From Streptomyces werraensis (lineage in GTDB: Bacteria; Actinomycetota; Actinomycetes; Streptomycetales; Streptomycetaceae), in the NCBI GenBank assembly GCA_014656175.1, contig BNBX01000008.1:163815-227814 (forward strand): a DNA stretch of 64,000 bases, written 5' to 3'. A model generated the notes under the pieces. It was not told the origin of the DNA. It searched no databases and saw nothing but the letters and a program-made list of their open reading frames with translations. Made by a program: the position numbers and the translations under genes. Shown in pieces: positions 34,047 through 41,406 of the stretch (positions are counted from its first letter, which is position 1; the number at the start of each line of letters is the position of its first letter).

Positions 34047-34793
34047 TCAGTCCGCCCCGCCATGAGGGGGTGGCGGCGTTGCTGCCACCGCCCTGGCTCC
34101 GGGCATTCGTGCCGCTGGGGCGGCACGGGTGGGCGCAGCGGCACCTCTGCAGCGCCGTACCGCGTCCCGCGCCGCCTCCTCCACCCGTGCCACCCCCTCC
34201 GCCATCGACGCGTGCCCGTCCGACAGCACCGCCACCGCGTACACGCGCCCGCCCACCGTCACGCACCCCGTGCTGTTCACCACCCACAGCCCCGTCGCGT
34301 CCCCTGGCAGCCAGCCGTTCTTGACGGCCCACCGTGTGCCCGGGTCGGCCAGGGCCGGCACACCCCACGCCTGTTCCGGCACGACCCGCTCCATCAACTC
34401 CCGCACGTACGCCCGCGCGTCCCCCGGTGCGAAAACCTGCCGCAGCAGCCTCACCCGGTCCGCGGCCGTCGTCCGGGTCAGCCCCCAACGCGCGTCGGCC
34501 ACGGTGCGGGTGAGGCCGAGCCGGGCGTTCGCCGCGTCCAGCCCCGCCGCCCGCCCCACCACCTGCCACAGCGCCGTCGCCGCGTCGTTGTCGCTGCGTA
34601 CGATCATCGCCTCCGCGTGCGCCCGCTCGGCCGCGGTGAGTCCGCGGCCCGCGTCGCGCGCGGTCAGCAGCAGCCCGGTCAGGATGTCCACCTTCACCAC
34701 GCTCGCCGTCACGAACTCCCCGCCGCCCGAGGCGTACGTCTCCCCGCTCGCCAGATCCAGCGCCGCCGCCGACACCCTCGGCCCGTCCGTCAT
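34047..34793 (-). CDS. class A beta-lactamase-fold serine hydrolase without signal peptide
   Basis: 248 residues from an ATG preceded by GGGAGGGAG. Penicillin-recognising motifs are present: SVVK (S-x-x-K, about residues 31-34), SDN in IVRSDNDAAT and KNG in RWAVKNGW (the KTG box). There is no leader peptide or lipobox, so the protein should be cytoplasmic unless exported in a non-classical way. I do not see an obvious ExxLN omega loop. It may be an esterase or peptidase of the family rather than an antibiotic resistance enzyme. The C-terminus is Ala/Pro-rich. It converges with the mycosin gene. Confidence 0.75.
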   Translation of the reverse strand: MTDGPRVSAAALDLASGETYASGGGEFVTASVVKVDILTGLLLTARDAGRGLTAAERAHAEAMIVRSDNDAATALWQVVGRAAGLDAANARLGLTRTVADARWGLTRTTAADRVRLLRQVFAPGDARAYVRELMERVVPEQAWGVPALADPGTRWAVKNGWLPGDATGLWVVNSTGCVTVGGRVYAVAVLSDGHASMAEGVARVEEAARDAVRRCRGAAAPTRAAPAARMPGARAVAATPPPPHGGAD

Positions 34794-34853
34794 CCCGCGC
34801 TCCCTCCCGCCCGCGTCCGGGCGTCCCGCCCACGGCCGCTATGGTCGGTGACC

Positions 34854-35585
34854 GTGGCGAACAAGAACATTCCCGACTCCCCCTTCCGCGACGACGACGG
34901 CTCGGCCGACCCCCGGCTGAGCGCCGCGCTCGCCGCTTGGGCGGAGGACGGCAACGCCGTCGGCCCGGTCCTGGAGGCGCTCAAGGACGCCCGGCTGCTC
35001 GTGCCCGTGGTGGCCGTGCTCGGCGAGGTCGAGGAGGACGAGAACGGGCTGCGCCGCGAGAAGACCAGCGACATGGCCGTGCCGACGCTCAAGGCCGGGG
35101 GGCGCACCGCGCTGCCCGCCTTCACCTCCACCGACTCCCTCGCCCGCTGGGACCCGGCGGCCCGCCCCGTCGCCGTACCGCTGCACCAGGCGCTCCAGGC
35201 CGCCGCGCACGAGAAGGCGGACACGGTCGTCCTCGACCTGGCGGGCCCGGTGCCGTTCGAACTGACCGGGCCCACGCTGCTCGCCCTCGCCGAGGGCCGC
35301 ACCAGCACCGACCCGCTGAAGGACCCCGCCGTCGTCGAGGCCGTGCGCGCCGCCGTCGCCGCCGAGCCGTCCGTGGTCCGCGCCCATCTGGGGCCGGGAC
35401 AGGCCGACGGCACCCTCGCCCTGGTCCTCGACCCGGCCGCGCCGGTCGCCGAGGCCGCCCGCGCCGTGGCGCAGCGGCTCGCCGCCGACGAGACACTGAG
35501 GGCCCGCCTGGTGCGCGGCCTCGACCTGGCAGTCCTGCCGGCCGACGCGACGCCTCCCGGCGAGCCCCTGTACGTGCGTAGCTGA
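34854..35585 (+). CDS. SseB-family protein
   Basis: 243 residues from GTG 34854. TATGGT (34840-34845) ends 8 bases before the start and no Shine-Dalgarno is seen, so the mRNA is probably leaderless. The N-terminal part matches the SseB N-terminal domain (DSPFRDDDGSADPRLSAALAAW, quoted in part; LKDARLLVPVVAVLGE; TLKAGGRTALPAFTSTDSLARWDP), a fold with unclear biochemical role. The C-terminal half has a repeated VRAHLGPGQADGTLALVLDP-type block. It is cytoplasmic and soluble. It converges with the DUF1844 gene across a hairpin. Confidence 0.82.
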   Translation: MANKNIPDSPFRDDDGSADPRLSAALAAWAEDGNAVGPVLEALKDARLLVPVVAVLGEVEEDENGLRREKTSDMAVPTLKAGGRTALPAFTSTDSLARWDPAARPVAVPLHQALQAAAHEKADTVVLDLAGPVPFELTGPTLLALAEGRTSTDPLKDPAVVEAVRAAVAAEPSVVRAHLGPGQADGTLALVLDPAAPVAEAARAVAQRLAADETLRARLVRGLDLAVLPADATPPGEPLYVRS

Positions 35586-35600
35586 GGAAAGAAGGAAGGA

Positions 35601-35632
35601 CGGCGCCCCGGCAGCCGGGCAGCGGGGCGCCC
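35601..35632. terminator. bidirectional terminator between SseB and DUF1844 genes
   Basis: Arms GGCGCCCCG (35602-35610) and CGGGGCGCC (35623-35631) form a perfect 9-bp stem around a 12-nt loop, placed between two convergent stop codons (35585 and 35639). Confidence 0.65.
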
Positions 35633-35638
35633 GCCGCG

Positions 35639-36016
35639 TCAGCCGTAGACCGCGCCCGTGTACTTCTCGCCCGGCCCCTTGCCCGGCTCGTCCGGGATCA
35701 GGGAGGCCTCGCGGAAGGCGAGCTGCAGCGACTTCAGGCCGTCCCGCAGCGGCGCCGCGTGGAACGAGCTGATCTCGGTCGCCGAGGCGTCCAGCAGACC
35801 GGCCAGTGCGTGCACCAGCTTGCGGGCCTCGTCCAGGTCCTTGTGCTGGTCGCCCTCCTCGGTCAGACCGAGCTTCACGGCGGCGGCGCTCATCAGGTTG
35901 ACGGCGACCGTCACGATCACCTCGACCGCCGGGACCTCCGCGATGTCGCGGGCCATGGCGTCGAAGTCGGGGCTGCCGGGGGTCTCGGGGGTGTCCGAGG
36001 GGGAGGTCTCACTCAT
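35639..36016 (-). CDS. DUF1844 family protein
   Basis: 125 residues from ATG 36016 (an ATG three codons earlier lacks support). The core FDAMARDIAEVPAVEVIVTVAVNLMSAAAVKLGLTEE..., HKDLDEARKLVHALAGLLDA is the DUF1844 domain, a small helical protein found next to infC in many actinobacteria. No function is established. On the minus strand TATCGT ends 7 bases before the ATG, suggesting a leaderless transcript. It is divergent from infC, so its promoter faces the infC promoter. Confidence 0.85.
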   Translation of the reverse strand: MSETSPSDTPETPGSPDFDAMARDIAEVPAVEVIVTVAVNLMSAAAVKLGLTEEGDQHKDLDEARKLVHALAGLLDASATEISSFHAAPLRDGLKSLQLAFREASLIPDEPGKGPGEKYTGAVYG

Positions 36017-36077
36017 GCCCCACACGATAGGCGCAGCCCGGCGCGCTCCCGACGCCAGGAGCCGGGCGGACGGCCGG

Positions 36078-36107
36078 TTGGTGCACGTCTCCGGGAGCTG
36101 CTAACCT
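36078..36107 (+). promoter_or_regulatory. candidate infC-rpmI-rplT promoter
   Basis: TTGGTG (36078-36083) and TAACCT (36102-36107) are separated by 18 bp. Transcription from here would give a leader of about 300 nt before infC. Confidence 0.45.
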
Positions 36108-36187
36108 TGTGTAACGACCGGTCGGACCCGTATGTCTCACGGCACGCGAGCCCGGCCCTCAAGTGGAGGCTTTCGAACTCCCACCTG

Positions 36188-36328
36188 GCCGCCCTCAGGG
36201 CGGCGGGTCACCGGTCAGGCAGATCCCGTCCCCGAGTCGGCGATCCGCCCGAAAGCGCGCCCCGCGGTCCCCGTGGCGGTGCTCCGGTAGTTCGAGGAGC
36301 CCCGCCGGTGATCGTCCGGGGCATTTTT
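36188..36328 (+). promoter_or_regulatory. infC leader with hairpins and a premature intrinsic terminator
   Basis: The untranslated leader contains GCCGCCC-TCA-GGGCGGC (36188-36204) and, further on, GCCCCG (36299-36304) pairing with CGGGGC (36317-36322), followed immediately by ATTTTT (36323-36328). A stem followed by a run of T is rare in Streptomyces and fits a rho-independent attenuator. No plus-strand gene lies upstream that it could otherwise terminate. In Firmicutes an L20-binding leader with a terminator precedes infC; a similar control is inferred here, not shown. Confidence 0.5.
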
Positions 36329-36414
36329 CGTGTCTCGGCGCGGTTAGGTCTAACGAACACAGACGTTACGCGGCTGTCCGCCAGACCGTCGCGTGGTGCT
36401 ACCGAGGAGGATCC

Positions 36415-37059
36415 ATCAGCGCCGAGCCCCGCATCAACGACCGGATTCGCGTTCCCGAGGTGCGACTTGTCGGTCCCAGCGGCGAGCAGGTCGGGATTGT
36501 CCCGCTTGCCAAGGCCCTGGAGCTTGCGCAGGAGTACGACCTCGACCTCGTGGAGGTCGCGGCGAACGCCCGTCCGCCCGTGTGCAAGCTCATGGACTAC
36601 GGGAAGTTCAAGTACGAGTCGGCCATGAAGGCCCGTGAGGCGCGCAAGAACCAGGCGCACACGGTCATCAAGGAGATGAAGCTCCGGCCGAAGATCGACC
36701 CGCACGACTACGACACCAAGAAGGGTCACGTCGTCCGGTTCCTCAAGCAGGGCGACAAGGTCAAGATCACGATCATGTTCCGTGGTCGCGAGCAGTCCCG
36801 GCCGGAGCTCGGTTACCGACTGCTGCAGCGTCTCGCGGAGGACGTGGCCGACCTCGGGTTCGTGGAGTCGAACCCGAAGCAGGACGGCCGCAACATGATC
36901 ATGGTCCTCGGTCCGCACAAGAAGAAGACCGAGGCGATGGCCGAGGCCCGTCAGGCTCAGGAAGCCCGCAAGGCAGAAGCGAAGGCCAACCCCGGCAAGT
37001 CGCAGAACGCCGCAGACGCGGACTCCGTCCAGGCGGCCGAGGAGCCGGCCGAGGCGTGA
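36415..37059 (+). CDS. infC: translation initiation factor IF-3, apparent ATC start codon
   Basis: 214 residues if initiated at ATC 36415, which lies 4 bases after a perfect GAGGAGG (36404-36410). No ATG, GTG or TTG occurs in frame near this ribosome site, and homology starts directly after it (SAEPRINDRIRVPEVRLVG). The N-domain, linker (KFKYESAMKAREARKN) and C-domain (IDPHDYDTKKGHVVRFL...GREQSRPELG) are complete; the tail is Ala/Glu/Lys-rich. IF-3 binds the 30S subunit and rejects non-canonical starts, so a rare start on its own mRNA permits autoregulation, as in E. coli (AUU). First gene of infC-rpmI-rplT. The exact start needs confirmation. Confidence 0.93.
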   Translation: MSAEPRINDRIRVPEVRLVGPSGEQVGIVPLAKALELAQEYDLDLVEVAANARPPVCKLMDYGKFKYESAMKAREARKNQAHTVIKEMKLRPKIDPHDYDTKKGHVVRFLKQGDKVKITIMFRGREQSRPELGYRLLQRLAEDVADLGFVESNPKQDGRNMIMVLGPHKKKTEAMAEARQAQEARKAEAKANPGKSQNAADADSVQAAEEPAEA

Positions 37060-37169
37060 CTCCCCGGGGCGCGAGCCCCAGGAAGCAACCCGACACAAGT
37101 ACGACGCTCCACCGTGCCCGGTTTCACGACCGGGCACAGGAGCGCCACCGACGAGGAGAGAACGGCGCT

Positions 37170-37364
37170 ATGCCGAAGAACAAGTCGCACAGCGGTGCCA
37201 GCAAGCGCTTCAAGATCACCGGCTCCGGCAAGGTGCTCCGCGAGCGTGCCGGCAAGCGCCACCTGCTCGAGCACAAGTCGTCCCGTGTGACGCGTCGCCT
37301 CACCGGCAACGCCGAGATGGCCCCGGGCGACGCCGCGAAGATCAAGAAGCTTCTCGGCAAGTGA
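37170..37364 (+). CDS. rpmI: 50S ribosomal protein L35
   Basis: 64 residues, the normal length. MPKNKSHSGASKRFKITGSG at the N-terminus, then KRHLLEHKSSRVTRRLTGN and a basic C-terminus (KIKKLLGK), all family-typical. It has a GAGGAG ribosome site. It lies between infC (110 bp upstream) and rplT (98 bp downstream) in the universally conserved order; the gaps may hold control sites for the operon. Confidence 0.97.
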   Translation: MPKNKSHSGASKRFKITGSGKVLRERAGKRHLLEHKSSRVTRRLTGNAEMAPGDAAKIKKLLGK

Positions 37365-37462
37365 CGCCCCGGCGCGTGAGCGCCGTACGTACGTCAGACC
37401 GGGACCCAATCGATTCCGGGCCGTGTGAGCACCACCACGGCCCCGCTACAAGGAGTTAACAA

Positions 37463-37846
37463 GTGGCACGCGTCAAGCGGGCAGTCAACGCCCACAAGAA
37501 GCGCCGGGCGATCCTCGAGCAGGCCTCCGGCTACCGCGGTCAGCGCTCGCGCCTGTACCGCAAGGCCAAGGAGCAGGTCACCCACTCGCTGGTCTACAAC
37601 TACAACGACCGCAAGAAGCGCAAGGGCGACTTCCGTCAGCTGTGGATCCAGCGCATCAACGCCGCTGCCCGCGCCAACGGCATCACGTACAACCGCTTCA
37701 TCCAGGGTCTGAAGGCCGCCAACGTCGAGGTGGACCGCAAGATCCTGGCCGAGCTGGCCGTCAACGACGCCACCGCCTTCGCCGCGCTCGTCGAGGTCGC
37801 GCAGAAGGCGCTGCCGGCGGACGTGAACGCGCCCAAGGCTGCGTGA
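37463..37846 (+). CDS. rplT: 50S ribosomal protein L20
   Basis: 127 residues from a GTG with AAGGAG upstream. ARVKRAVNAHKKRRAILEQA, RKAKEQVTHSLVYNYNDRKKRKGDFRQLW and ITYNRFIQGLKAANVEVDRKILAELA match L20 closely. It binds 23S rRNA early in 50S assembly and, in other bacteria, represses its own operon by binding mRNA. It is the last gene of infC-rpmI-rplT; a 12-bp hairpin follows. Confidence 0.97.
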   Translation: MARVKRAVNAHKKRRAILEQASGYRGQRSRLYRKAKEQVTHSLVYNYNDRKKRKGDFRQLWIQRINAAARANGITYNRFIQGLKAANVEVDRKILAELAVNDATAFAALVEVAQKALPADVNAPKAA

Positions 37847-37878
37847 GGTCGTCGGCCTTGGCCGACGTTCCATTCTCC

Positions 37879-37908
37879 GGGACCCGCAGGCTTCGGCCTG
37901 CGGGTCCC
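37879..37908 (+). terminator. rplT terminator hairpin with UUCG-type loop
   Basis: GGGACCCGCAGG (37879-37890) and CCTGCGGGTCCC (37897-37908) pair perfectly over 12 bp around CTTCGG, a very stable loop. It begins 32 bp after the stop codon. A single copy of the dispersed CCCCGCGCCCCTG core follows about 60 bp later. Confidence 0.85.
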
Positions 37909-38011
37909 GTGCTGTGTCGTTGTCCGCCGGGCCGTTCCGCGGCCGCGGGTTCGTCGTGGCCGGTCGCGCGGTTCCCCGCGCCCCTGGCCGTCCTCGCTGA
38001 AGGTGACTGAA

Positions 38012-38872
<861 letters not shown>

Positions 38873-38963
38873 TAGGCTGACCAGCTCGGGGACCTCCCCA
38901 AGCTCTCGGCCGGGGCCCGGGAACGGGGCGCCCCGAGGACGTTCCGAGAGGTGGGGTACGGGG

Positions 38964-40109
38964 ATGAGCGTCGGCACGAGCAGCGCACCGGGAGCAGAGC
39001 GCACGGCGCGCCCGCCCGCGCCCCGGCCCGGTGACCTCGCCGACCTCGGCATCGACCCCGACCAGCTCCCCGACGGACTCGTCGTCGCCGACGAGCACGG
39101 CCGGGTGATCTGCTTCAACGCCGCCGCTGTGCGCATCACCGCCGTCCCCGCCGAGCAGGCCCTCGGCCGGTCCCTGGAGACCGCGCTGCCGTTAGAGGAC
39201 CTGGAGGGGCGCCGCTGGTGGCAGCTCACCGACCCCTACGGCGGCCTCGCCATCCGGGTCGGCCAGCCCGAGCGCAACCTCCTGCTGCCCGGCGGCCGGG
39301 AGGTCCTCGTCTCCGCCCGCTACGTCCGCGCCCGCCCCACCGGGCCCGTCCGCCGTGTCGTCGTCACCCTCCGCGACACCGAGGCGCGACGCCGCACCGA
39401 GCGCAGCCACGCCGAGCTGATCGCGACCGTCGCGCACGAACTGCGCTCCCCGCTCACCTCGGTCAAGGGCTTCACCGCCACCCTCCTCGCCAAGTGGGAA
39501 CGCTTCACCGACGACCAGAAGCGGCTCATGCTGGAGACCGTCGACGCCGACGCCGACCGCGTCACCCGGCTCATCGCCGAACTGCTCGACATATCCCGCA
39601 TCGACTCCGGGCGCCTCGAGGTGCGCCGCCAGCCCGTCGACATCGGGGCCGCCGTGGGCCGGCACATCCAGGCGCACGTCGCCGCGGGCCAGCCCGCCGA
39701 CCGGTTCCTGCTGCGGGTGCAGCACCCGCTGCCCGCCCTGTGGGCCGACCCCGACAAGATCGACCAGGTGCTGAGCAACCTGCTGGAAAATGCCGTGCGC
39801 CACGGCGAGGGAACCGTCACCATCGACATCACACCCTCGGCGTCACCCCGCGACCGCGAGCACGCCGAACCCGCAGCCACGTCCGTCACCGTCAGCGACG
39901 AGGGGCCCGGCATCCCGGAGGAGTCCATGAACCGCGTCTTCACCCGCTTCTGGCGGGGCAGCAAGCGCGGCGGCACGGGCCTCGGGCTGTACATCGTCAA
40001 GGGCATCGTCGAGGCCCACGGCGGCACCATCACGGTCGGACGCGCCCCCGGCGGCGGCGCCGAGTTCCGATTTACGTTGCCCGTGGCGGCCCCCGCGTAT
40101 CTCACCTGA
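38964..40109 (+). CDS. ohkA: orphan PAS-type sensor histidine kinase OhkA, TTA codon at Leu77
   Basis: 381 residues. A PAS domain (about 38-140, PDGLVVADEHGRVICFNAAAVRITAV), then HisKA with the phospho-His in VAHELRSPLTSVKGF (His near residue 158), and a HATPase with NLLENAVRHGEG, DEGPGIPEES and GTGLGLYIVKGI. No membrane helix, so it is cytosolic; no response regulator is adjacent. In S. coelicolor the gene in this position is ohkA (SCO1596), which influences antibiotic production and development. Codon 77 is TTA (39192-39194), making translation dependent on the bldA tRNA. The ATG has GAGGTGGGG about 10 bases upstream. Confidence 0.88.
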   Translation: MSVGTSSAPGAERTARPPAPRPGDLADLGIDPDQLPDGLVVADEHGRVICFNAAAVRITAVPAEQALGRSLETALPLEDLEGRRWWQLTDPYGGLAIRVGQPERNLLLPGGREVLVSARYVRARPTGPVRRVVVTLRDTEARRRTERSHAELIATVAHELRSPLTSVKGFTATLLAKWERFTDDQKRLMLETVDADADRVTRLIAELLDISRIDSGRLEVRRQPVDIGAAVGRHIQAHVAAGQPADRFLLRVQHPLPALWADPDKIDQVLSNLLENAVRHGEGTVTIDITPSASPRDREHAEPAATSVTVSDEGPGIPEESMNRVFTRFWRGSKRGGTGLGLYIVKGIVEAHGGTITVGRAPGGGAEFRFTLPVAAPAYLT

Positions 40110-40284
40110 GACGCCTGCGGCCCCCACGGGCGCCTTCGCGTACCTTCACCCCGTTAGACTCGGCCTTTGGCACCTTTGCGTCCCGAGGACGAAAGCCGCG
40201 GCCCGCTGCGGGCGCGCGACGGACCGTTCGTCCACGAGTCGATGACGGGGACCATCAGCCAGCCAATCGGAAGCACGGGAAGAG

Positions 40285-41406
40285 ATGTCGGCACCGAATA
40301 AGTCGTACGACCCTGTCGAGGTCGAGGCGTTGAAACCGGAAGAGATCGAGCGCATGCGGGACGAGGCGCTCGCCGCCTTCGCCGCCGCGGACTCCCTCGA
40401 CGCGCTCCAGGAGGCGAAGGTCGCCCACACCGGCGGCTCGTCCCCGCTGGCCCTGGCCAACCGCGAGATCGGCGCGCTGCCCCCGCACGCCAAGGCCGAG
40501 GCCGGCAAGCGCGTCGGCCAGGCCCGCGGTGCCGTGAACAAGGCGCTCGCCGCCCGCCAGGCGGAGCTGGAGGCCGAGCGCGACGCCCGCGTCCTCGTCG
40601 AGGAGTCCGTGGACGTCACGCTGCCCCACGACCGCGTCCCGGCCGGCGCCCGTCACCCCCTCACCACGCTCTCCGAGCGCATCGAGGACATCTTCGTGGC
40701 GATGGGCTACGAGGTCGCCGAGGGTCCCGAGGTCGAGGCGGAGTGGTTCAACTTCGACGCGCTCAACATCGGCCCGGACCACCCGGCGCGCGGCGAGGCC
40801 GACACGTTCTTCGTGCAAGGCCCCCAGGGCGGTTCCGAGTCCGGCGTCGTGCTGCGCACGCACACCTCGCCCGTGCAGATCCGCTCCCTGCTCGACCGCG
40901 AGCTGCCGGTCTACGTGATCTGCCCCGGCCGGGTGTACCGCACCGACGAGCTGGACGCCACGCACACCCCCGTCTTCCACCAGGTCGAGCTGCTCGCCGT
41001 CGACGAGGGCCTGACCATGGCGGACCTCAAGGGCACCCTGGACCACATGGTCCAGTCGCTGTTCGGCGCGGAGATGAAGACCCGGCTGCGGCCGAACTTC
41101 TTCCCCTTCACCGAGCCGTCCGCCGAGATGGACATGCTCTGCTACGTCTGCAAGGGCGCGTCCGTCGGCAACCCCGACCGGCCCTGCCGCACCTGCTCCA
41201 GCGAGGGCTGGATCGAGCTCGGCGGCTGCGGCATGGTCAACCCGCGGGTGCTCACCGCCTGCGGCGTCGACCCGGAGAAGTACAGCGGCTTCGCCTTCGG
41301 GTTCGGCATCGAGCGGATGCTGATGTTCCGCCACAACGTCGAAGACATGCGAGACATGGTCGAGGGTGACGTCCGGTTCACCCGGCCGTTCGGGATGGAG
41401 ATCTGA
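40285..41406 (+). CDS. pheS: phenylalanyl-tRNA synthetase alpha subunit
   Basis: 373 residues. An N-terminal coiled-coil region (residues 1-105), then the class II core with motif 1 (GYEVAEGPEVEAEWFNFDALNIGPDHPAR), motif 2 (VYRTDELDATHTPVFHQVE) and motif 3 (FAFGFGIERMLMFRHNVEDMRD). It attaches phenylalanine to tRNA-Phe in an alpha2beta2 enzyme. A good ribosome site (GGAAGAG) precedes the ATG. TAGACT at 40155-40160 is a possible -10, giving a leader of roughly 120 nt; I found no T-box or peptide leader. The stop overlaps the pheT start by one base. Confidence 0.97.
   Translation: MSAPNKSYDPVEVEALKPEEIERMRDEALAAFAAADSLDALQEAKVAHTGGSSPLALANREIGALPPHAKAEAGKRVGQARGAVNKALAARQAELEAERDARVLVEESVDVTLPHDRVPAGARHPLTTLSERIEDIFVAMGYEVAEGPEVEAEWFNFDALNIGPDHPARGEADTFFVQGPQGGSESGVVLRTHTSPVQIRSLLDRELPVYVICPGRVYRTDELDATHTPVFHQVELLAVDEGLTMADLKGTLDHMVQSLFGAEMKTRLRPNFFPFTEPSAEMDMLCYVCKGASVGNPDRPCRTCSSEGWIELGGCGMVNPRVLTACGVDPEKYSGFAFGFGIERMLMFRHNVEDMRDMVEGDVRFTRPFGMEI

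Noticed and set aside
36163..36414. ATG-initiated longer IF-3 from 36163
   Set aside because: The added 84 residues are not IF-3-like, have no ribosome site and would cover the hairpins and T-tract of the leader; the perfect GAGGAGG before ATC 36415 is far better.
40110..40284. T-box or phenylalanine leader peptide before pheS
   Set aside because: No Phe-codon cluster, no T-box consensus and no terminator/antiterminator pair could be found.
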